A stretch of DNA of 64,000 nt from Filibacter tadaridae (GTDB lineage: Bacteria > Bacillota > Bacilli > Bacillales_A > Planococcaceae), in contig NZ_UXAV01000020.1 in NCBI RefSeq assembly GCF_900609045.1, forward strand, positions 62,001 to 126,000. Direction: 5' to 3'. The notes under the pieces are model-generated. The model was not told the origin of the DNA, did no database searches, and saw only the letters and a program-made list of their open reading frames with translations. Shown one piece after another: positions 53,282 through 63,857 of this stretch (position 1 is the stretch's first letter; every line of letters starts with the position of its first letter). A program made the position numbers and the translations under genes.

Positions 53282-54115
53282 TTACTTTTGATCGTCTTCA
53301 GACGGTTCGTGCTGGAACTCTATAACTTTTCCTTCATCTGCATTGACGAAGTAGTCTTCCGTGTCCCCATTCTTCAATTTTACATGAAGAAACCACGTTG
53401 GAGCAAATACTTGCTTCGTTGTCGTTGTGAATTCCTGTGTTTCTGTCGGTTTCATCAATGTTGAATAACCAAGTTTCCACTCAATAACTTTTGAATCCGC
53501 TTTTAAGTACCCACGTGACAATAAGGAGCCCATAGCTTGTAGAGGGGGAAGTAAATCCTTCTTCCGATTGAACTTGTTAAAGTCCCCAAACATGTGCTGT
53601 TCATAACCGGTCACTTTTCCTTCACTATTCCAGTAGATCGTTAGCATTGCATCTTGACTAAAGTAGATTGGATGATCGTCCACTTTTTGAAAGTAAAGCG
53701 CCTGTTGGTGTTTTTTATCTATTTCCCATAGGGTGTACTCCGCCCCGTGCAACACATTCTTGGATAAGAACTCCGTGAAGTTATAATCTCCTTTAGTGTT
53801 TCGCACACTTACGGGATCAATCATTTTTGAAATAAGTTTTGTGCCCTCCACACTGAATGTCTGGTTTTTCAGGCTTTCTAATTCTTTGTCCGTAAACGTA
53901 ACCGCTTCTGCAAATAGATATGACGAATCTTTTTCGTAGTTTGGCAGTTCACCATATGAGATGTTTTCCATCCGAAGTGATTCCTCAATCGTTACTTTCC
54001 CAAGTACCTGCAGGTTTTGTGCTTCTGTAAGTCGGTTCACGTAAAGCAAATAAAGAAAGACGTTGAGAATTGAAAATACGATTATAAAAATCGTTTTTGT
54101 TTTATTCCAATCCAA
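53282..54115 (-). CDS. yycI: WalK regulator YycI
   Basis: 277 residues. One N-terminal membrane segment (about 8-24, [19 protein letters not shown]), then an extracellular YycI domain with the conserved DWNKTKTIF start. Together with YycH it modulates WalK kinase activity at the membrane. The start is a TTG overlapping the yycH end by 14 bases. Confidence 0.93.
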   Translation of the reverse strand: MDWNKTKTIFIIVFSILNVFLYLLYVNRLTEAQNLQVLGKVTIEESLRMENISYGELPNYEKDSSYLFAEAVTFTDKELESLKNQTFSVEGTKLISKMIDPVSVRNTKGDYNFTEFLSKNVLHGAEYTLWEIDKKHQQALYFQKVDDHPIYFSQDAMLTIYWNSEGKVTGYEQHMFGDFNKFNRKKDLLPPLQAMGSLLSRGYLKADSKVIEWKLGYSTLMKPTETQEFTTTTKQVFAPTWFLHVKLKNGDTEDYFVNADEGKVIEFQHEPSEDDQK

Positions 54116-55424
54116 TCAATTCACCCCCGGGCCCTTCTGGTGAAAAACGTTTCCATTCGTTATTCACTAAATAGAACCATGCCGGTTCCATGATGAAAAA
54201 TAATTCTTGGCTATCATGCTCCATAAAATAACCCGGCGCAATTTCCCTGACAGCACTAAAATTAGTCTCTTTTGACTCCCGCAGCTTTTCAGCTACTTCA
54301 ATACCCGAAGGAAGAATCGCTTCTTCTGTCCCCGAAGAGGATGGTGAACCAAGTGTATAGAGTGGACGAATGTATTTAAAAACCTGGTTTTCTCCCCAAA
54401 CTTGCTCAATGGAAGTTATTGTATCACTAAAGACAGGTAATCCATTTGAAAATAATTGAAACGTAACAGAGCGGGTTTGAGGGTTCATATCCATATATCT
54501 GAACTGATCTGTCCAGCCCGCATGTTCGTTTACAAAGTCAATTGTTTTCTTCAGTAATTCAGAGGGAGCTGCTTCCAGTGGACTTTCTGCAACTGGATAC
54601 ACATAAGATAATTCTTTGCTGACTGTATTGATATTCATTAAAGCGTGATCATCTTGGAACTGTTCTTTATTTAAACTAATCTGGCTTTTACGCACTGATT
54701 TCGGATCTGTGAAAAGCGCATCCCGGAACTTATCGGCACCTATGTCCCTTGGGTAGTAGACGTCCCGCTCTATTTCGATTGGTTTAGCCGGTACGGCGAT
54801 GAATGGGGAACCTCCCGCATTCACGTCCACGTATAAGCCAAGATCATGCCCCCGCGTTAGTACAGAACGATGAAAACGTTGATAATCATCTACTTTTGCA
54901 TTTGCACTATAGCGCTTTCCGTCTTTTCCGTTTACAAAGTGGATTTCCATTACCATGCTGGCTGGATTCCAATCTACAATCAGGCGGTCAAAAGAGGCGC
55001 CCATAAAAGTAGAATCGTCGATATTCAATACATTGTCATAAAGAATTAGGGGAACTTGCCCATGAAAAAACAATGTATAATGATTCTTTTTGCGTTGTAA
55101 TTGGTCCACTTTTTTTTCATTGAAGTTATTGTCTTCTAATTCGACGTCTGAGATTCTCCAATTTTTCATGGCATTTACAACTTGATCAATTTCCTTTGAG
55201 TCGGTTGTTCCATTCATCTTTTCTCCAAAGTTAAACAGCACCTTATATGGTTTAATGATGCTTTTTATTTCTTGTTTTTCTGCGATGGAAATGTCTACTG
55301 TTTGCTTTTCAATTGTTTTATAGCGAGGCGTATACGTCCAAATGAAAAATGTCAGTGTCATGCTTAATAGAACAAGTGAGACAAGAACAACTGATTTGAC
55401 CGTTTCAATATATTTCAACCCCAT
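54102..55424 (-). CDS. yycH: WalK regulator YycH
   Basis: 440 residues. One N-terminal membrane segment (about 10-30) followed by a large extracellular domain. The order between walK and yycI, the length and the beginning KYIETVKSVVLVSLVLLS fit YycH, which with YycI forms a complex controlling WalK. It overlaps walK by ten bases. Confidence 0.92.
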   Translation of the reverse strand: MGLKYIETVKSVVLVSLVLLSMTLTFFIWTYTPRYKTIEKQTVDISIAEKQEIKSIIKPYKVLFNFGEKMNGTTDSKEIDQVVNAMKNWRISDVELEDNNFNEKKVDQLQRKKNHYTLFFHGQVPLILYDNVLNIDDSTFMGASFDRLIVDWNPASMVMEIHFVNGKDGKRYSANAKVDDYQRFHRSVLTRGHDLGLYVDVNAGGSPFIAVPAKPIEIERDVYYPRDIGADKFRDALFTDPKSVRKSQISLNKEQFQDDHALMNINTVSKELSYVYPVAESPLEAAPSELLKKTIDFVNEHAGWTDQFRYMDMNPQTRSVTFQLFSNGLPVFSDTITSIEQVWGENQVFKYIRPLYTLGSPSSSGTEEAILPSGIEVAEKLRESKETNFSAVREIAPGYFMEHDSQELFFIMEPAWFYLVNNEWKRFSPEGPGGELIGLE

Positions 55425-57238
55425 TCACCGTCCTCTTGAAGTTCGAACGGCAATGTAAAGAAGATTGTCGTCCCTTTGCCTTCTTCGCTTTCCGCCCATA
55501 TCTCCCCTTCATGAGCCATTACCATCTCACGGGCAATTGCAAGGCCAAGCCCAGTTCCGCCCATCGCGCGAGATCTGGCACGGTCGGCACGGTAAAACCG
55601 GTCGAAGATACGTTTCACGTTAGCTTGCGGTATTCCCATTCCATCGTCTGCAATCATCACAGTAACAACGTCATTTGACAGCGTAACATCAAAGCTAATA
55701 TTGCCGCCATCCGGAGAATACTTTAATGCATTCGAAATGATATTATCGATTACTTGCGTCATCTTATCTGTATCAATTTCAACAAACAATTCCTTGTTAG
55801 ATAGGAATCGAAGGAATTGGACATCTTTTGACTTTGAAAACTCGAAGCGGTCAATGATTGAATTGAAGAATGTATTAAATTCAACCCATTCCCTATTTAA
55901 ATCATAATCTCTACTATCCATTCTAGATAGTTTCAACAAGTCATTGACAAGTCGGATCATGCGCTCCGTTTCAGTCTGTGTGACATGCAAGAATGACGGC
56001 GCTATTTCTTCGTTCTTCCACGCACCGTCAGCTAATGCCTCTAAATAACTTCGCATTGTCGTCAATGGTGTACGCAATTCATGTGATACATTTGATACGA
56101 ATTCACGTCTCTCCATATCGATTTTTTCTTGTTCGGTATTATCATGCATCACAACGATAAGTCCGTTTACAAAGCCCGTTTCCCTTTGGGTCACTGAAAA
56201 GCTTGCTCGTAAAATATACGGCTCTTCCTCCGTACTAAAATCGAGTGCAAGGGATTCTTTTATTTGAATAAGTTCTTCGAATGAATACTCTTGCTCTAGC
56301 CCTAGAATGCTGGATATCGGTCTGTTCAACACAACATCACGTGTCATTCTAAGCATAGCCAGTGCAGCATCGTTAATGAGACTGACGCGCCCTTTACGAT
56401 CCGTCGCAATGACGCCATCCGTCATGTTTTCAAGTACAGATGCAAGTTTTCGCCGCTCACTCTCCGTCGTTGAATGAGATTCTTGCAGCTGGTTAGTCAA
56501 GTGATTAAAGGCAATCGCCAGCTGACCCATTTCGTCATTTCCGTAGACATGCACTTTTCGAGAGTAATTCCCTTTTGCCATCGCTTGCGCTTGACGCCGC
56601 ATATCGGAAATCGGTCTAGTCATTGTTTGGGCAATGAAGATCCCGATAATTATTGTAATGGTTAAAGAAACGGCAGCACCGCCAGCAAGAATTTGATTGA
56701 TTTCTTCTATCTGATTAAAAACTTTTTCAATATTCGCTTCCAGATAGACAGTTCCAATCACTTCATCCCCCTCTTTGATAGGGGATGCACGGACCCAAAT
56801 TCTACTTCTTGAATCCGTATCCAAATAAATCATATCGAATGGTGTCCCTGACGTTAGCGATCTTTTTACGATATCGTCTGTTGAACGCTGCCCAACACTC
56901 TCTTTGTTATCAAAAACAGACGTCGCAAGAATATATCTGTTCGGGTTAACGACCATAATTTCATTGATATCTTCTGAAGTGAAGCCCGAAAGAACAGTCG
57001 TCAAACTTTGCTCAAGTGATAAATCATCTGCGGATCTATTTTTCGTAAGTTCTTCTTCCACACTGAATTCAACAAGATTCATTCGCTCAACAATAGACGT
57101 TGTGAAATTTGTCTTCATTGTTTGTTCAAGCTCTTTGGCAAAGTAGAGTCCGATAATTTGCATGGCTATCATAATAAGCATAACGTACATCAGCACAAAC
57201 TTAACATGGATAGATTTAAAAATACCGACCTTATGCAT
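55415..57238 (-). CDS. walK: Sensor histidine kinase WalK
   Basis: 607 residues from the ATG at 57238 (AGGAG at seven bases; the 19-codon extension overlaps walR). Order: membrane segment (about 12-32), extracellular Cache-like sensor, second membrane segment near residue 180, HAMP (MTRPISDMRRQAQAM), PAS (about 265-370), HisKA with VSNVSHELRTPLTTM (His near 383), and HATPase_c with DNIISNALKYSPDGG and DDGMGIPQ. It phosphorylates WalR to control autolysin genes and is usually essential. Confidence 0.97.
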   Translation of the reverse strand: MHKVGIFKSIHVKFVLMYVMLIMIAMQIIGLYFAKELEQTMKTNFTTSIVERMNLVEFSVEEELTKNRSADDLSLEQSLTTVLSGFTSEDINEIMVVNPNRYILATSVFDNKESVGQRSTDDIVKRSLTSGTPFDMIYLDTDSRSRIWVRASPIKEGDEVIGTVYLEANIEKVFNQIEEINQILAGGAAVSLTITIIIGIFIAQTMTRPISDMRRQAQAMAKGNYSRKVHVYGNDEMGQLAIAFNHLTNQLQESHSTTESERRKLASVLENMTDGVIATDRKGRVSLINDAALAMLRMTRDVVLNRPISSILGLEQEYSFEELIQIKESLALDFSTEEEPYILRASFSVTQRETGFVNGLIVVMHDNTEQEKIDMERREFVSNVSHELRTPLTTMRSYLEALADGAWKNEEIAPSFLHVTQTETERMIRLVNDLLKLSRMDSRDYDLNREWVEFNTFFNSIIDRFEFSKSKDVQFLRFLSNKELFVEIDTDKMTQVIDNIISNALKYSPDGGNISFDVTLSNDVVTVMIADDGMGIPQANVKRIFDRFYRADRARSRAMGGTGLGLAIAREMVMAHEGEIWAESEEGKGTTIFFTLPFELQEDGEWG

Positions 57239-57242
57239 ACTT

Positions 57243-57950
57243 TTACTCCTGTTCCGGATCACGTAAATAATACCCGACGCCGCGTCTTGTAACAATCCAG
57301 GCCGGATGACTTGGCGTATCTTCTATTTTTTCACGTAGTCTTCTAATTGTCACATCGACTGTCCGCACATCACCGAAGTAGTCATAACCCCATACCGTTT
57401 GCAACAAATGCTCCCGCGTCATCACTTGTCCAATATGTTTTGAAAGGTAATGCAGAAGTTCGAATTCACGGTGGGTTAACTCAATTGTTTCATCTCTTTT
57501 TAAAACAAGATAAGCATCCGGTTGTATAATTAAGTTTCCAACTGTTATTTCATTTGTAGTTTCTTCTTCTTCAGATGCCACTTTCATATGTCTTCTTAAA
57601 TTCGCTTTCACGCGAGCAATGAGTTCCCGCGTACCGAATGGCTTTGTAACATAATCATCTGCGCCCAATTCCAATCCTAGTACCTTATCGATTTCAGAGT
57701 CTTTCGCTGTTAACATGATAATTGGGAAGTCGTACTTTTTTCGTACTTCACGGCATACTTCCATTCCATCACGTTTAGGTAGCATAATGTCCAGAAGCAT
57801 CAAGTCAGGTCTGACTTCCTCCACCTTTTCAAGTGCTTCTTCTCCATCATAGGCACAGAAGACATTGAAGCCTTCTTTTTTTAAGTTGAATTCAATAATG
57901 TCAGCAATCGGTTTTTCATCATCGACTATTAGTATCGTTTTATTTTGCAT
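57243..57950 (-). CDS. walR: Response regulator WalR
   Basis: 235 residues. Receiver domain with [16 protein letters not shown] and the phospho-acceptor Asp in [15 protein letters not shown] (near residue 53), Lys in [11 protein letters not shown]-terminal OmpR-type winged helix ending [20 protein letters not shown]. It binds TGTWAH-N5-TGTWAH sites and controls cell-wall hydrolase genes. First gene of the operon, four bases before walK. Confidence 0.97.
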   Translation of the reverse strand: MQNKTILIVDDEKPIADIIEFNLKKEGFNVFCAYDGEEALEKVEEVRPDLMLLDIMLPKRDGMEVCREVRKKYDFPIIMLTAKDSEIDKVLGLELGADDYVTKPFGTRELIARVKANLRRHMKVASEEEETTNEITVGNLIIQPDAYLVLKRDETIELTHREFELLHYLSKHIGQVMTREHLLQTVWGYDYFGDVRTVDVTIRRLREKIEDTPSHPAWIVTRRGVGYYLRDPEQE

Positions 57951-58093
57951 ATATTCTCCCTCTTCTCGCCTTTTGTCACATCTATTAATGTATGTCTACT
58001 TTATCACTCTTCCACGTCATTCGCACGTTCTACGAGAAGGTTCGCTTCATCTATTCCCCAGGAAATAACTTCCCCAGACGCTTAGGAAGAGAT
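57951..58093. other. Upstream region of the wal operon
   Basis: About 140 bases with the presumed walR promoter; a -10-like GATAAA near 58005 is seen without a good -35. No gene. Confidence 0.4.
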
Positions 58094-58130
58094 CAAAAAG
58101 GACGATACAAATTATGTATCGTCCTTTTTG
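58094..58130 (-). terminator. Intrinsic terminator of the M23 peptidase gene
   Basis: CAAAAAGGACGATAC pairs with GTATCGTCCTTTTTG around a seven-base loop. Confidence 0.9.
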
Positions 58131-58137
58131 TGTCTAT

Positions 58138-59610
58138 TTATCGAAGTACGTCCAATGGATTAATGTTAGAACCGTTTTTAAATACCTCAAAGTGAAGATG
58201 CATACCTGTAACTCGACCCGTTGATCCCATGACACCAATCTTTGTGCCTTGCGGGACTACTTGTCCTACATGGACATTAATCGATGCTAAGTGTGCATAC
58301 AATGTCTTATACCCATTGTTATGACGCACAATGACTCGGTTTCCATATGTACTATGACGTCCCGCTGTTATTACAACACCATTATCGGAAGCTTTTATCG
58401 TTCGTGAAGAAGGACGAGCAATATCGATTCCCTGATGGATTCTGCCCCAACGTGTTCCCCTTTTGCTTGAAACATAACCACCGACTGTTGGCCACTTGAA
58501 TGATCCTGTCCCTCTAGAGGACATTACTTTTGTTCCAACCACGACCACTTTACTTGTAGGTTCTACTAAAACCTTTTCTTCCTGTACGGATTGACCAACA
58601 ACTTTTCCATCTTGTTTCCGAATGAGTTTGGTAACTATTTTCTCTCCATCTGAACCTTTCTGTGTTACTTTCTTTTCGCCTTTGTATAAAGAACTATCTT
58701 TTTCAGTTAGTCTTTCATGTTCAATTTTCACTCTTTTTTTTGCTTCATATTGAACTTCTATTTCAACGTAAGGTTCAATAGCTGTAACGTTAAGTTTATC
58801 TCCCAGGTGAAGTATGGATTCGATACTGTAGCCCGGGTTAAGTTCTAATAACTTCTCTGTAGGCATATTATGCGCCGATGCGATTGAGCCAAGTACATCT
58901 CCTGGTTGAATCGTATAGTTCTTTTCCTCAAGCGTTCCTTTATTGAGCAAAACGACAGCCTCTTTTACCTGTTTTACTTTTTCCGGAGCTATTTCACTAT
59001 TTACCGCTTGGATATCGGAACTCAGAATAATATTTGCTATACGTGTTTCGTTTTCCCTTAGAGGTGGTATAGGTTCAGTAGATCTTGTACGATTTTCAAA
59101 TTCATTAAGCTCTTTCTCGTTAACTGACTGCAATTTAAGTTTTCGAATCACTTCATTATAGGCAGTCATATCGTTGACGAAGAGTGCCAACTCACCATCA
59201 ATTGAAATTCCGACTGCTTCCGCTTTGACAGTTACTATGTTTTGAAGTTTCTTCAAAACAACTTCATCTTCTGTTCCAGCCATGAATACTCGCTCAGGAA
59301 TGACTGATAACTCGGTTCCTATCATTAATGGCAGATTCTTAAATTCGGAGTTTGCCTTTTCCAATTTCTGTTCTTTCAGTTGTTCTAGCTTTTTTTCGTC
59401 AGATAACTTACCCACGTATTCCCCGTTCGAATAGACATGGAATACTGTTTGTAGCTCCAATCCCTTATCCTCATTCGCAAAACCTACATTTAGGCCCAGG
59501 GTAACTAGCATCACCGTAATGATGAATACCTTTTGAATATGACCGAATGGAGCTTTCCTTCCGAATAGCGTTCTTTTTCTCTTATCTTGTTTATTTTTTT
59601 CAATAGACAT
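58138..59610 (-). CDS. Peptidoglycan DD-metalloendopeptidase, M23 with LysM and G5
   Basis: 490 residues. A signal-anchor (about 27-45), an N-terminal region to about 220, a LysM module (YTIQPGDVLGSIASAHNMP, near 230), a G5 domain (about 280-360), and a C-terminal M23 domain with HQGIDIARPS and HLHFEVFKNG, the zinc-binding pattern. It cuts peptide cross-bridges in the wall and may be under WalR control (site at 59762). AAGGAG eight bases upstream of the ATG. In this genome it takes the place next to walR where B. subtilis has purA; purA is not in the window. Confidence 0.93.
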   Translation of the reverse strand: MSIEKNKQDKRKRTLFGRKAPFGHIQKVFIITVMLVTLGLNVGFANEDKGLELQTVFHVYSNGEYVGKLSDEKKLEQLKEQKLEKANSEFKNLPLMIGTELSVIPERVFMAGTEDEVVLKKLQNIVTVKAEAVGISIDGELALFVNDMTAYNEVIRKLKLQSVNEKELNEFENRTRSTEPIPPLRENETRIANIILSSDIQAVNSEIAPEKVKQVKEAVVLLNKGTLEEKNYTIQPGDVLGSIASAHNMPTEKLLELNPGYSIESILHLGDKLNVTAIEPYVEIEVQYEAKKRVKIEHERLTEKDSSLYKGEKKVTQKGSDGEKIVTKLIRKQDGKVVGQSVQEEKVLVEPTSKVVVVGTKVMSSRGTGSFKWPTVGGYVSSKRGTRWGRIHQGIDIARPSSRTIKASDNGVVITAGRHSTYGNRVIVRHNNGYKTLYAHLASINVHVGQVVPQGTKIGVMGSTGRVTGMHLHFEVFKNGSNINPLDVLR

Positions 59611-59761
59611 ATACGTTGCTCCTTCCGTCTATAAACCGGAAGACCGGTAGATTGTTTTAGTTTGTGAATATAATTTTCACGCTTCTATAATCTAACATAT
59701 CCATTCTTATGGATGTTACATTTTAGTACTTTGTAACGAGATTGTATAATTACATCCATTT

Positions 59762-59778
59762 TATACAATCATTTTACA
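59762..59778 (-). promoter_or_regulatory. Candidate WalR binding site
   Basis: Minus strand TGTAAA-ATGAT-TGTATA, one base off the TGTWAH-N5-TGTWAH consensus in the second half, about 155 bases upstream of the M23 gene. A further TGTAAC-N5-TGTATA lies on the plus strand at 59730. Confidence 0.4.
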
Positions 59779-59895
59779 GATACTAGTAATTATTTTGTGA
59801 ATTTACTAGTCCTCATTTCAATAATTCCACACTTTAAACAATTAATCTCTCCGTTTTTAGATAATCATCGCACTTTTAGTCGGTGATTTTACGAC

Positions 59896-59942
59896 AAAAA
59901 ACACGTTACTTATCCGAATAGTTTCGGCAGTAACGTGTTTTT
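59896..59942. terminator. Bidirectional intrinsic terminator after dnaC
   Basis: AAAAACACGTTACT pairs with AGTAACGTGTTTTT; an inner CCGAA/TTCGG helix extends it. Confidence 0.85.
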
Positions 59943-60013
59943 CGATTTTGTATGACTAACGTCAAACGCTGTATTACAAATGATGGCAGTAACCGGGCAC
60001 CGGGTGTATAGTT

Positions 60014-61366
60014 TTATTGTAAAACGGATTCGTGTTGACTCCAGTCGATATTGACGAACTTGTTATATTCCTTTGCAAATGCGAGTGTGACAGTTCCGGT
60101 TGGACCGTTACGTTGTTTTGCAATGATAATTTCAATCATATTTTGGTTTTCAGTTTCTTTGTCATAATAATCTTCACGGTATAAGAATGAAACAATATCG
60201 GCATCTTGCTCAATACTTCCTGATTCTCGAAGATCTGACATCATCGGTCGCTTGTCTTGACGTTGTTCAACACCACGAGACAGCTGAGATAAAGCGATAA
60301 CTGGCACTTTTAATTCACGAGCAAGGCCTTTTAACGAGCGGGAGATCTCCGATACTTCCTGCTGTCGGTTTTCTCCGGAACGCCCACTGCCTACAATAAG
60401 TTGCAAGTAATCAATCATAATCATGCCTAAGCCATGTTCTTGCTGCAAACGACGACATTTTGAGCGAATCTCATTTATACGGATACCCGGTGAATCATCA
60501 ATGAAAATACCGGCATTCGACAGACTGCCCATGGCCATTGTCAACTTACGCCAATCCTCCGCTTCAAGAGCACCCGTACGAAGCACAGATGCATCAATAT
60601 TACCTTCCGAACAAAGCATACGCATGACAAGTTGTTCTGCACCCATCTCCAAACTGAAAATAGCAACATTCTCATCAGTCTTTGTCGCTACATTTTGTGC
60701 AACGTTAAGTGCGAAAGCCGTTTTACCGACGGACGGTCGTGCAGCAACAATAATCAAATCGTTCGGCTGGAAACCGGCAGTGATTTTATCCAAATCTCTG
60801 AATCCTGTCGGGATACCCGTAACGTCGCCTTTGCGTGTATGAAGTAATTCAATGCTGTCATACGTTTCAACTAGGACGTCTTTAATATGCCTGAAGTCGC
60901 CTGCATTTTTCCGATTGGATACTTCCATCATCTTTTTTTCTGCTTCTGATAACAATGTCTCCACTTCGTCTTCGCGTGTGTAACCATCTTCGACGATTGA
61001 CGTAGCTACACGGATAAGACGTCGTAGAAGCGCCTTCTCTTCTACGATATGGGCATAGTGTATGATGTTAGCTGCGGTTGGCACTGCATTCGCAATTTCA
61101 GTCAAATAGGAAATTCCACCGACATCTTCTAACTCTTTCCTTGCAGATAGTTCTTCTGTTACTGTTACGACGTCGATTGCCTGTCCTTTGTCACTCAGGT
61201 TAATCATTGTATTAAAGATTTTTTGGTGCGCCATTCTATAGAAGTCTTCTGGCATTAGGAGTTCTGCCGCCGTAATAAGCGCAAGTGGTTCCAGGAAAAT
61301 TGCTCCGATAACCGACTGTTCCGCTTCGTTATTATGGGGTGGAACTCGATCGATCATCTGGTCCAT
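60014..61366 (-). CDS. dnaC: Replicative DNA helicase
   Basis: 450 residues; DnaB family, named dnaC in Bacillus. N-terminal primase-interacting domain (PPHNNEAEQSVIGAIF), then RecA-like domain with Walker A ARPSVGKTAFALN near 210, Walker B MIMIDYLQLI near 310, and SQLSRGVEQRQDKRP. It unwinds DNA at the fork. Twelve bases after rplI, AAGGAG site. Core gene. Confidence 0.97.
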   Translation of the reverse strand: MDQMIDRVPPHNNEAEQSVIGAIFLEPLALITAAELLMPEDFYRMAHQKIFNTMINLSDKGQAIDVVTVTEELSARKELEDVGGISYLTEIANAVPTAANIIHYAHIVEEKALLRRLIRVATSIVEDGYTREDEVETLLSEAEKKMMEVSNRKNAGDFRHIKDVLVETYDSIELLHTRKGDVTGIPTGFRDLDKITAGFQPNDLIIVAARPSVGKTAFALNVAQNVATKTDENVAIFSLEMGAEQLVMRMLCSEGNIDASVLRTGALEAEDWRKLTMAMGSLSNAGIFIDDSPGIRINEIRSKCRRLQQEHGLGMIMIDYLQLIVGSGRSGENRQQEVSEISRSLKGLARELKVPVIALSQLSRGVEQRQDKRPMMSDLRESGSIEQDADIVSFLYREDYYDKETENQNMIEIIIAKQRNGPTGTVTLAFAKEYNKFVNIDWSQHESVLQ

Positions 61367-61378
61367 CTGTCTATCTCC

Positions 61379-61828
61379 TTACTTTTCTTCTATTACATGT
61401 ACTTTTAATACTGCCGTTACGTCTTGGTGGATTTTAATCGGGACATTTGTGAAGCCAAGTGCACGGATAGCATCAGGCAGTTCCATTTTCCGTTTGTCGA
61501 CTTTGATGCCTTCTGTTTTATTCAATGCATCTGCAATCTGTTTTGTTGTGATTGAGCCGAATAACCGTCCGCCTTCACCTGATTTTGCTTTCATTTCGAT
61601 AGTGATATTGTCGATTTTTTCCTTCAGTACTTTTGCTTCCGCAAGTTCTTCTGCTGCATCTTTTGCTACCCGTTTCTTTTGCCCTTCAAGTTTACTCATA
61701 TTCCCGGAAGTGGCTTCAACCGCCATATTATTTTTCAAAAGGAAGTTTTGTGCATAACCAATTGATACTTCTTTCACTTCACCTTTTTTACCTTTTCCTT
61801 TTACGTCCTGCAAGAAGATTACCTTCAT
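61379..61828 (-). CDS. rplI: 50S ribosomal protein L9
   Basis: 149 residues. Begins [20 protein letters not shown] with [13 protein letters not shown] (N-terminal domain), a long connecting helix (about 50-75) and the C-terminal [17 protein letters not shown]. Structural protein of the large subunit. AAAGGGGA before the ATG. Sits between gdpP and dnaC as in B. subtilis. Confidence 0.98.
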   Translation of the reverse strand: MKVIFLQDVKGKGKKGEVKEVSIGYAQNFLLKNNMAVEATSGNMSKLEGQKKRVAKDAAEELAEAKVLKEKIDNITIEMKAKSGEGGRLFGSITTKQIADALNKTEGIKVDKRKMELPDAIRALGFTNVPIKIHQDVTAVLKVHVIEEK

Positions 61829-61871
61829 GTTGAATTTCCCCTTTCCCTTTATCTGTATTCTACTGATTTCG

Positions 61872-63845
61872 TTATTTCTCAGAACCTGTTTGCATTTCTT
61901 CTAGTATAGATTGTAGCACTTTTTTGGCCTCTTCCACAGATTCAACCTCTAGTTGGCAAGCCGCATTAGTTAAATGACCGCCGCCTCCAAGTTGTTCCAT
62001 GACAAGTTGGACGTTCAATTCACCGAGTGAACGTGCACTTATCCCAATTTTACCGTCTGCGCGGGGTGCAATGACGAATGAAGCGGAAACACCTTGCATT
62101 GACAGTAGAAGATCCGCCGTTTTGGCAATAAAAACAGATCCATAGGTATCCAGGTCATTGCCTTTTGCAATTGCTATTCCATTCATGAAAAGTTCAACTG
62201 TTTCAATCAGTTTCGAACGTTCAATATACGTCTCAATGTCTTCTTTTAGTAAGTTCTGGACAAGTACCGTATCTGCTCCATTCGTCCTTAAATAGGATGC
62301 CGCTTCAAATGTCCTTGCACCCGTACGGAGCGTAAAGCTCTTTGTATCAACAATAATTCCCGCAAGTAATGCAGTCGATTCAAGCATCGTAAGCTTCTCA
62401 TGTTTCGGCTGGTACTCAATTAGTTCCGTTACCAGCTCAGCAGTGGATGATGCATAAGGTTCCATGTAAACAAGCATCGTATTGTTGATAAACTCCTCAC
62501 CTCGTCTATGATGATCGATGACAACAACTTTCTCTGCCTTGTCTATCACCTTCTCATCGATAACCATGCTTGGTTTATGTGTATCCACTACGATTAGAAG
62601 TGACTTTTCGGTCATCATTGATAACGCATCTTCCGGTGAGATGAATTGACTATACAGCTCTTGGTTTTGCTCTATCTCTTCCATCAGCTTTGTTACACTA
62701 ACATCGAATTCGTTTGAGTTAACAATTACATACCCTTCGATATTATTCATCCGTACCATTTTCCGAACACCAATAGAGGCACCGATTGCGTCCATATCAG
62801 GCATTTTATGGCCCATGACAAATACTTTGTCGCTTCCTTGTATTAAATCGCGCAAAGCATGCGAAATCACTCTTGCCCTTACTCTTGTTCTTTTCTCCAC
62901 AGGGTTCGTCTTGCCGCCGAAAAACTTCAGTTTACCGTCAGTACGCTTAATCGCCACTTGGTCGCCGCCGCGTCCGAGCACAAGATCCAAACTCGACTGC
63001 GCCAATTCACCTAACTCGATAAGCGAGGCAGACCCCATTCCGACGCCTATGCTTAACGTAAGTGCAGTGCTTTGCTTGGCGGTAGTTTCCCGGATATCGT
63101 CTAAAATTGAGAACTTCGTTTTCTCCAATTCAGCTAAGGTTGCTTCATTGAAAACTGTTAGGAAACGATCACTAGCTATACGTTTGGCAAAAATACCATT
63201 TTCCGTCGCCCAACGATTGACGAGTGATGTCACAAGTGAATTCAACTGACTTTTTGTTTGGTCATCCATTGCTTGTGCAAGCTCATCATAATTATCGACA
63301 AGTATAATGCCCAAAACGGTACGATCGGCATAATAAAGAAACTCCATTTCCACCTGCTCCGTAATATCAAACAGATAAATAAGTTTCTCATCCGGTTTGT
63401 AAAAAGCCTTGAAGGATTGTGTACCAACCTTTACCACATTTTGTTCCACACTATCGTTCTTCATAATCGAATGGAACTGTTTTGATAAAGTAAATAACTC
63501 ATCACCAATAAGTGTCTCTTTAGCAAATATCTTTGCCGCATACGGATTTGCCCAGTCAATCGTATTCTTTTCGTCAATTAGAATGATGCCGATTGGTAAT
63601 TCCAAAAGTGCTTCCTTGCCGACATTCTTCATCCTATATGATAGCGTCTCGATATGTTTCTCGGTTTCAACATACGTCTGATCTTCTACTTTCCATGCAA
63701 ACCCGATTGTTGTTACAAACAGGACAGCATATAAAAGACCTATCCAGAAGTTGGTCAAAAGCAAAAGAATAGCCGCCATCACGCCAAGGAGCGACAACAC
63801 CGTCAGTGGATAACGAATAGCTCTTTTTCTGAAAAGTGACGTCAT
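61872..63845 (-). CDS. gdpP: Cyclic-di-AMP phosphodiesterase GdpP
   Basis: 657 residues. Two membrane segments (about 10-55), a degenerate PAS-like domain, a degenerate GGDEF domain (about 170-300), and a DHH/DHHA1 domain with [14 protein letters not shown] near 345, [13 protein letters not shown] near 420 and [12 protein letters not shown] near 610. It hydrolyses c-di-AMP to pApA. Mutations in gdpP affect beta-lactam and acid tolerance. GGAG eight bases upstream. Follows yybS by 12 bases. Confidence 0.97.
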   Translation of the reverse strand: MTSLFRKRAIRYPLTVLSLLGVMAAILLLLTNFWIGLLYAVLFVTTIGFAWKVEDQTYVETEKHIETLSYRMKNVGKEALLELPIGIILIDEKNTIDWANPYAAKIFAKETLIGDELFTLSKQFHSIMKNDSVEQNVVKVGTQSFKAFYKPDEKLIYLFDITEQVEMEFLYYADRTVLGIILVDNYDELAQAMDDQTKSQLNSLVTSLVNRWATENGIFAKRIASDRFLTVFNEATLAELEKTKFSILDDIRETTAKQSTALTLSIGVGMGSASLIELGELAQSSLDLVLGRGGDQVAIKRTDGKLKFFGGKTNPVEKRTRVRARVISHALRDLIQGSDKVFVMGHKMPDMDAIGASIGVRKMVRMNNIEGYVIVNSNEFDVSVTKLMEEIEQNQELYSQFISPEDALSMMTEKSLLIVVDTHKPSMVIDEKVIDKAEKVVVIDHHRRGEEFINNTMLVYMEPYASSTAELVTELIEYQPKHEKLTMLESTALLAGIIVDTKSFTLRTGARTFEAASYLRTNGADTVLVQNLLKEDIETYIERSKLIETVELFMNGIAIAKGNDLDTYGSVFIAKTADLLLSMQGVSASFVIAPRADGKIGISARSLGELNVQLVMEQLGGGGHLTNAACQLEVESVEEAKKVLQSILEEMQTGSEK

Positions 63846-63857
63846 TGTCTCATCTCC

